Positions 59,341 through 64,000 of a stretch of 64,000 nucleotides of DNA are shown in pieces. Each line of letters opens with the position of its first letter. The first letter of the stretch is position 1. The stretch spans positions 1,240,001 to 1,304,000 of the forward strand of contig NZ_FTRU01000008.1 in assembly GCF_900148495.1 (NCBI RefSeq), read 5' to 3'. The position numbers were made by a program, and so were the translations under genes. The stretch is from Negativibacillus massiliensis. GTDB lineage: Bacteria; Bacillota; Clostridia; Oscillospirales; Ruminococcaceae. The notes beneath the pieces were generated by a model. The model was not told where the DNA came from and searched no databases. It saw only the letters and a list, made by a program, of their open reading frames with translations.

Positions 59341-60378
59341 TTAAAGGATTTCGATGTTTTTCTCTCCTGCCTGAACTTCGCCGATGATGTAAGCATCTTC
59401 TCCTGCTGCCTTGAGAACTTCCAGTGCTTTGTCAGCTTCTTCTTTGGAAACGATTGCGATCATGCCGACACCCATGTTAAAGGTGTTGAACATATCACGT
59501 TCTGGAATTTCGCCGACTCTCTGGATTTCCTCAAAGATTGGCAGTACACGAACTTTGCTGCGGTCGATCACTGCTTTTGTTCTGCTGTTGAGTGCTCGCG
59601 GAATGTTTTCATAGAATCCGCCGCCGGTTACATGGACGATGGATTTTACCTTAACTTCATCGATGAGCTTGAGCATTGGTTTTACATACAGCTTGGTTGG
59701 GGTAAGCAGGGTTTCGCCCAGAGTGGAACCATTAAACTCTTTGAAGATGTTTCTTGGTGTGTTCTCCAGATCAAATACCTTTCTTACCAGAGAGAAACCG
59801 TTGGAATGTACACCGGAGGATGGAAGCGCGATCAGAACATCGCCAACCTCAACATTTTCCGGATCAATCATCTTGTCCTTATCCACTACACCAACGCTGA
59901 ATCCAGCAACGTCATATTCGTCAACTGGGTAAAAGCCTGGCATTTCTGCGGTTTCGCCGCCAACCAGAGCACATCCGGTTTCAACACAGCCGTCTGCAAC
60001 ACCTTTTACGATGTCTGCAACCTTTTCCGGGATGTTTTTGCCCAGTGCGATATAATCAAGGAAGATAAGTGGTTTTGCTCCGCAGCAGATGATGTCGTTT
60101 ACACACATTGCTACACAGTCGATACCAACGGTATCATGCTTGTCGAGCATAAATGCCAGCTTCAGTTTTGTGCCAACACCGTCTGTACCGGAAACCAGAA
60201 CCGGTTTGGTGATACCGGTCAGATCCAGCTCAAAGGCGCCGCCGAATCCACCGATTCCGGTCATCATGCCTGCTGTCATCGTTCTGGCAACGTGTGCCTT
60301 CATCAATTCAACTGCTTTGTATCCGGCTGTTACGTCTACGCCGGCTGCCTTATAGCTTTCGCTGAAACTCTCGCTCAT
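59341..60378 (-). CDS. purM: Phosphoribosylformylglycinamidine cyclo-ligase
   Basis: PurM makes AIR from FGAM with ATP (step 5). The 345-residue protein has AGVDVTAGYKAVELMKAHVARTM-type N-terminus, VSGTDGVGTKLKLAF, ALVGGETAEMPGFY and VHVTGGGFYENIPRAL. Standard length and motifs. Confidence 0.97.
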   Translation of the reverse strand: MSESFSESYKAAGVDVTAGYKAVELMKAHVARTMTAGMMTGIGGFGGAFELDLTGITKPVLVSGTDGVGTKLKLAFMLDKHDTVGIDCVAMCVNDIICCGAKPLIFLDYIALGKNIPEKVADIVKGVADGCVETGCALVGGETAEMPGFYPVDEYDVAGFSVGVVDKDKMIDPENVEVGDVLIALPSSGVHSNGFSLVRKVFDLENTPRNIFKEFNGSTLGETLLTPTKLYVKPMLKLIDEVKVKSIVHVTGGGFYENIPRALNSRTKAVIDRSKVRVLPIFEEIQRVGEIPERDMFNTFNMGVGMIAIVSKEEADKALEVLKAAGEDAYIIGEVQAGEKNIEIL

Positions 60379-60414
60379 ATCGTCTAAATCCTTTCCTGTT
60401 AATCCACTCTGCTT

Positions 60415-61839
60415 TTATTTGTTGCAGAGCTTCTGAGAAAATTTGTCACATGGTTTTTCTTCCGGAACATCGATTGGATATTTTCCGGTGAAGCAGCCCA
60501 TACAGAACTCACATCCTGTTGTGGTGCGTGCAATCTGTGCGCAGTGTTCAATGCTCAGGTAACCCAGAGTATCTACGTCGAGTGTACGACGGATTTCTTC
60601 CATGGACATACGGCAGGCAATCAGTTTATCTTTGCTGTCGATGTCAGTACCGAAGTAGCATGGGTTGATGAATGGAGGGGAAGAAATACGGAGATGTACT
60701 TCTGTTGCTCCGGCATCGCGCAGCATCTTGGTAATCTGGATGCTGGTGGTACCTCTTACGATAGAGTCATCGACCAGAACAACACGTTTACCTTTTACTG
60801 CTGCTTCGAGAACATTAAGTTTGATGTGAACTGCACGTTCTCTTTCCTTCTGAGTCGGCAGGATGAAGGTACGGCCAATATAACGGTTTTTAATAAAGCC
60901 GATTCCGTATGGAATACCGGACTCTTCCGCATAGCCGAGCGCTGCATCCAGACCGGAGTCCGGAGAGCCGATAACGATATCTGCCTCTACCGGATGTTCC
61001 TGTGCAAGGAATGCACCTGCACGTTTTCTTGCCATATGAACGCTTTCGCCTTCGATCACCGAATCCGGACGAGCAGTGTATACATATTCAAATACACACA
61101 GACCGCTCTTCTGTCCACAGTGGCTTTCGAGGCTACGAACACCGCTTCTGTCAACAACAATGATTTCGCCCGGACGAACATCTCGTACAAACTTTGCACC
61201 GATGCTGTCGAATGCACAGCTTTCCGAAGCAAAAACAATCTCGCCGCCCATTTTACCCATTGCAAGCGGTCTGATACCCTGTGGGTCTCTGACTGCCATC
61301 AGTTTTTGTGGGGACATAACAACCATCGAATAAGCTCCTTTGAGCTTGTCCATTGCTTTTTCGATTGCTTCCTCAATGGAATTTGTGTGCAGACGCTCAT
61401 TGATGATAACATGGGAAATAATCTCTGCATCCGAATTGGAATGGAAGATTGCGCCTTTGAGCTCCAGCTCTTCTTTCAGTTCCAGCGCATTTACCAGAGC
61501 ACCGTTAAAAGCCAGTGCCATGCTTCCTTTGATATGGCGAACAACCAGTGGCTGTGCATCTGCACGCTCCGGATTGCTTGCGCCGTACAGAACATGACCT
61601 ACTGCCATTCTGCCGCTGCCCAGATCGTTCAGCACACGCTGATTAAAGGTATCCGGTACAAGACCCAGATCACGGTAAGATCTGATGATACCATCATCGT
61701 TGACAGCAATACCACAGCTCTGCTGACCTCTGTGCTGAAGAGCATAAAGTGCCATATAGGTGTCTCCGACAACACTGGTTGTGCTTTCCGGAGAGTATAC
61801 ACCAAAAACGCCACACTCTTCATGAATCTGATCAAACAT
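60415..61839 (-). CDS. purF: Amidophosphoribosyltransferase
   Basis: PurF catalyses the first committed step, from PRPP and glutamine. The 474-residue protein starts at 61837-61839 (AAAGGGGA upstream). An eight-residue propeptide precedes the nucleophile Cys9 (MFDQIHEECGVFG). Other motifs are ALQHRGQQSCGIAV, the PRPP loop VVLVDDSIVRGTTS and the C-terminal CEFCMGCFTGKYP. The propeptide and the Cys set fit the Fe-S containing Bacillus type. Confidence 0.97.
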   Translation of the reverse strand: MFDQIHEECGVFGVYSPESTTSVVGDTYMALYALQHRGQQSCGIAVNDDGIIRSYRDLGLVPDTFNQRVLNDLGSGRMAVGHVLYGASNPERADAQPLVVRHIKGSMALAFNGALVNALELKEELELKGAIFHSNSDAEIISHVIINERLHTNSIEEAIEKAMDKLKGAYSMVVMSPQKLMAVRDPQGIRPLAMGKMGGEIVFASESCAFDSIGAKFVRDVRPGEIIVVDRSGVRSLESHCGQKSGLCVFEYVYTARPDSVIEGESVHMARKRAGAFLAQEHPVEADIVIGSPDSGLDAALGYAEESGIPYGIGFIKNRYIGRTFILPTQKERERAVHIKLNVLEAAVKGKRVVLVDDSIVRGTTSIQITKMLRDAGATEVHLRISSPPFINPCYFGTDIDSKDKLIACRMSMEEIRRTLDVDTLGYLSIEHCAQIARTTTGCEFCMGCFTGKYPIDVPEEKPCDKFSQKLCNK

Positions 61840-61978
61840 CAAAAAGTCCCCTTTCCAATTCATACAAATCAATTCTGTTTTTCTAAGTTAAAAACAGTTT
61901 TGACCTCTCTGTTTTTATTACACATCCGGCTTCAAACTTTTTTTGAAGCCGGTTTAAAACAAACTCTGTTAACCTTAA

Positions 61979-62689
61979 TTATTCGCCAAGAAGTCTCTTG
62001 AGAATTTCATGGTATCCAGCATCAACGTTGTCCATGTCTCTTCTGAAACGGTCTTTGTCCAGTTTTTCATGGGTGGTTGCATCCCAGAAGCGGCAGGTAT
62101 CTGGAGAGATTTCGTCAGCCAGAACGATGGTACCGTCAGACAGTTTACCAAACTCAAGTTTGAAGTCTACCAGATCAACGTTAACTTCTTTGAAGTACTC
62201 TTTGAGGATCTCGTTGATCTTGAGTGCATAATTTGCGATCTGATCCAGTTCTTCTCTGGTGCACAGTTCCATTGCCAGTGCATGGTAATCGTTGATCAGT
62301 GGGTCGCCCAGATCATCGTTTTTGTAGCTGTATTCCAGAACGGTTACAGGCAGTACTTTTCCCTCTTCGATGCCCAGACGTTTGGACATGGAGCCTGCTG
62401 CGATGTTACGGATGATAACTTCCAGTGGAACAATTTTTACTTTTTTAACAACAGTTTCACGGTCGGACAGCTGTTCTACAAAGTGAGTTGGGATGCCTTT
62501 GCTTTCCAGCATTTTCATCAGATGGTTGGTAACGCGGTTGTTGATTGCGCCCTTACCAAGGATGGTACCTTTTTTCAGTCCGTTAAAAGCAGTTGCATCA
62601 TCTTTGTAATCAACGATGTACAGCTCTGGATCTTCTGTGGTATAAACTTTCTTTGCTTTTCCTTCGTAGAGCATTTCACACTTTTTCAT
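61979..62689 (-). CDS. purC: Phosphoribosylaminoimidazole-succinocarboxamide synthase
   Basis: PurC makes SAICAR from CAIR, aspartate and ATP (step 7). The 236-residue protein has [42 protein letters not shown] and [14 protein letters not shown], all characteristic. Start at 62689 with GGAGG 8 bases away; an in-frame start five codons upstream is before the ribosome site. Confidence 0.97.
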   Translation of the reverse strand: MKKCEMLYEGKAKKVYTTEDPELYIVDYKDDATAFNGLKKGTILGKGAINNRVTNHLMKMLESKGIPTHFVEQLSDRETVVKKVKIVPLEVIIRNIAAGSMSKRLGIEEGKVLPVTVLEYSYKNDDLGDPLINDYHALAMELCTREELDQIANYALKINEILKEYFKEVNVDLVDFKLEFGKLSDGTIVLADEISPDTCRFWDATTHEKLDKDRFRRDMDNVDAGYHEILKRLLGE

Positions 62690-62766
62690 TGTAATTACCT
62701 CCATAGCTTCTCTTGCCGTTATGTTGTTTGTCCGGCTTCTCTATTCAAATTAAATTTGAGACTTTG

Positions 62767-63276
62767 TTAGCAGCCCAGTTCTTCCTGAAGTTTCTTATCT
62801 TTTTCCATGACGGATTTTTCCATTTTTTCTTTCATGGAAACCAGTTCCTGTGCCAGACGCTCATCGCTCAGTGCCAGCATCTGAACTGCCAGAATCGCTG
62901 CATTTTCTGCACCGTTGATTGCAACGGTAGCAACCGGGATACCGGATGGCATCTGTACTGTTGCAAGCAGAGCATCCAGTCCATCCAGAGTGGAGGACTT
63001 AATCGGAATACCGATTACTGGCAGAGTGGTGTGTGCTGCAAGCACGCCTCCCAGATGAGCTGCCTTTCCTGCTGCTGCAATAATAACACCAAAGCCATTT
63101 GCCTTTGCATTTGCTGCAAATTCACTTGCCTGTGCAGGGGTGCGGTGTGCGCTCATAACATGAGCTTCTACCTCTACACCAAAAGATTTGAGCTTATCGA
63201 TTGCTGGTTTTACGGTTGGAAGGTCGCTGTCGCTTCCCATGATAACCGCAACTTTTTTTGCAGTATCGTTTGCCAT
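62767..63276 (-). CDS. purE: N5-carboxyaminoimidazole ribonucleotide mutase
   Basis: PurE, 169 residues, class [33 protein letters not shown] and [22 protein letters not shown], with the catalytic His in the last. Start at 63276 because GGAGG is correctly spaced; the longer frame reads through leader RNA. A class I PurE usually needs PurK, which is not in the window. First gene of the operon, preceded by an attenuator-like leader. Confidence 0.96.
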   Translation of the reverse strand: MANDTAKKVAVIMGSDSDLPTVKPAIDKLKSFGVEVEAHVMSAHRTPAQASEFAANAKANGFGVIIAAAGKAAHLGGVLAAHTTLPVIGIPIKSSTLDGLDALLATVQMPSGIPVATVAINGAENAAILAVQMLALSDERLAQELVSMKEKMEKSVMEKDKKLQEELGC

Positions 63277-63330
63277 TTTCTTTTCCTCCTGTTCCAATTG
63301 GAGAATTTTGTACACAAAACAGCTCCAATT

Positions 63331-63548
63331 AAAAAATGCTGCGACAATTCCTGCCACAGCATACACTTTACCTGTATTTTAGTCTTGTTGTCTGTAAAAA
63401 TCCTGCACCTGTTGTGCAAAAAGCGCACACGATCCCCTGTCGCAGCTCAGAAGTGCACTGCTGGCTACACTTATTCCAGTTGCAATGCTGCCAACGAAAA
63501 ATAGTGTCGTTTTTCACAGTTCCTTCCTCCATTCTGTCCTTACAGGGG
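63331..63548 (-). promoter_or_regulatory. Candidate attenuator/riboswitch in the purE leader
   Basis: Three mutually exclusive helices can form on the complement. (1) Closing stem CCCCTGT (63542-63548) with ACAGGGG (63434-63440), enclosing a possible aptamer of about 115 nt. (2) GCTGCGACA (63438-63446) with TGTCGCAGC (63338-63346), nine perfect pairs 100 bases apart. (3) A terminator, ATGCTGTGGCA (63352-63362) with TGTCGCAGCAT (about 63336-63346), followed by TTTTTT. Helix 2 uses the terminator's 3' arm and shares three bases with helix 1. This is the layout of a transcriptional OFF switch. I could not assign the RNA class. Confidence 0.65.
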
Positions 63549-63578
63549 TGTTGGATTTTACATCAATTTGATATTCTT

Positions 63579-63607
63579 ATTTTATCTGAATCCCGTCTAA
63601 AATGCAA
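63579..63607 (-). promoter_or_regulatory. Promoter of the pur operon
   Basis: On the complement TTGCAT (63602-63607) and TAAAAT (63579-63584) are 17 bases apart, with a start near 63572. The leader to purE is then about 295 nt. From 63608 to 63796 I see no further feature; that stretch is AT-rich and non-coding. Confidence 0.6.
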
Positions 63608-63796
63608 GTGTCCTGCAACAGCACTTGTAAAAATCGTACAGGTATTTTAATTTTTCATTTGTTTTCCGTGGATATTTGTTCATATTATCCATGTTCTGAC
63701 AAAATATTTTTCTCTTCTGCTGTGTTTGCTGCCTTTCCTTTTCTTCGTACAAAAAACTCTCTGCAATTTTCTTTTGTTTTTCTTTCGTTTTGTTAA

Positions 63797-63830
63797 AAAA
63801 ATAAGTGCCTGAAAACAGGCACTTATTTTT
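63797..63830. terminator. Bidirectional intrinsic terminator after the SPFH gene
   Basis: AAAAATAAGTGCCTG (63797-63811) pairs with CAGGCACTTATTTTT (63816-63830) around AAAA. On the complement it ends the gene that enters from the right edge. Confidence 0.92.
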
Positions 63831-63840
63831 AAGATAAAAA

Positions 63841-64000
63841 CTATTTGGTTTCTTCTGTCTTTTTGTCTGTAACAATCTCTTTTACCGATGCTGCAAGACC
63901 AGCGAGAGACTGCATGTCGCTTGGGATAATCAGTTTGGTGGACTGACCATCTGCAACTTTTGCAAGGGCTTCGAAGCTCTTGAGGGTGAGCACCTTGTCG
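63841..64000 (-). CDS. SPFH/band-7 domain protein, C-terminal end (cut by window edge)
   Basis: Only the last 53 codons are present, ending at the TAG at 63841-63843. The sequence LTLKSFEALAKVADGQSTKLIIPSDMQSLAGLAASVKE matches the C-terminal part of SPFH/prohibitin-like membrane proteins (HflK/YbbK type), which end with such an 'atKiiiP' stretch. Without the N-terminus the subfamily cannot be fixed. Confidence 0.7.
   Translation of the reverse strand, partial: DKVLTLKSFEALAKVADGQSTKLIIPSDMQSLAGLAASVKEIVTDKKTEETK

Noticed and set aside
60544-62001. Long plus-strand open frame (485 codons) opposite purF
   Set aside because: It mirrors the purF gene, has no ribosome site or known motifs, and its Cys/His/Phe-rich product is typical of the antisense of a biased coding sequence.
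63277-63607. Purine or PRPP riboswitch before purE
   Set aside because: The conserved core sequences of those aptamers are not visible, although the terminator/antiterminator layout is clear.
1-64000. tRNA, rRNA, CRISPR arrays, insertion sequences or phage genes
   Set aside because: No cloverleaf-like tRNA ends, no regularly spaced repeats and no transposase or integrase motifs were seen. Short tRNAs could be missed by eye, but no gap looks like one.

Overview
The window looks like chromosomal DNA of a spore-forming low-GC Firmicute, most likely a gut-type Clostridia in the Oscillospiraceae/Ruminococcaceae range. The reasons are a GerA-type germinant receptor fragment at the left edge, the two-subunit glycine dehydrogenase (gcvPA/gcvPB), the purine enzymes split as PurO-type IMP cyclohydrolase plus a stand-alone AICAR transformylase, strong AGGAGG ribosome sites, and many Clostridia-type riboswitches. 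I see no rRNA, tRNA, CRISPR array, phage or insertion sequence.

Layout. 0-5.8 kb: housekeeping and small genes (gerA fragment, DUF421 + DUF4363 pair, nrdR, a TIM-barrel isomerase, a HAD phosphatase, rarA). 5.8-13.4 kb: thiT under a TPP riboswitch, an RpiR regulator overlapping a flavoprotein, an orphan eutH, and a secreted Ca-loop repeat protein followed by an ECF sigma/anti-sigma pair. 13.4-26.1 kb: an exonuclease/phosphatase-family protein, a class B penicillin-binding protein, arginase, a P-type ATPase behind a manganese (yybP-ykoY) riboswitch, a secreted protein with four rhodanese domains, mnmM, and a large GGDEF/EAL protein. 26.4-34.9 kb: a complete glycine cleavage operon behind a tandem glycine riboswitch (gcvT-gcvH-gcvPA-gcvPB-lplA-lpdA), followed by glyA behind a structured leader.

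35.0-49.1 kb is the most unusual part. A tightly packed leftward operon encodes two TVP38/TMEM64 membrane proteins, a CofC-like transferase (TIGR04282 type), an APH-like kinase with an altered catalytic motif, a GT2-like transferase (TIGR04283 type), a GlpC/HdrD-like Fe-S protein, an ABC importer of the YnjB/YnjC/YnjD kind, a two-domain rhodanese lipoprotein and a third TVP38 protein. A second two-domain rhodanese lipoprotein follows. Divergently, a three-domain YnjE-like rhodanese lipoprotein and a four-helix membrane protein are transcribed rightward from an AT-rich intergenic region. I read this as one system for extracytoplasmic sulfur (or selenium) handling coupled to uptake and to transfer of a sugar or nucleotide group. 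Its product is unknown.

49.1-55.3 kb: a CPBP protease broken by an amber codon, a MATE exporter translationally coupled to a cytidine-deaminase-like gene, a candidate small RNA, and helD coupled to a zinc-peptidase-like gene. 55.3-63.6 kb: a leftward purine operon purE-purC-purF-purM-purN-purO-AICAR transformylase-purD, whose roughly 300-nt leader carries three mutually exclusive helices typical of a transcription attenuator. The right edge holds the end of an SPFH/band-7 protein.

The glycine cleavage system and GlyA make 5,10-methylene-THF, while PurN and the AICAR transformylase consume 10-formyl-THF. The window therefore joins one-carbon supply and purine demand, each behind its own RNA switch.
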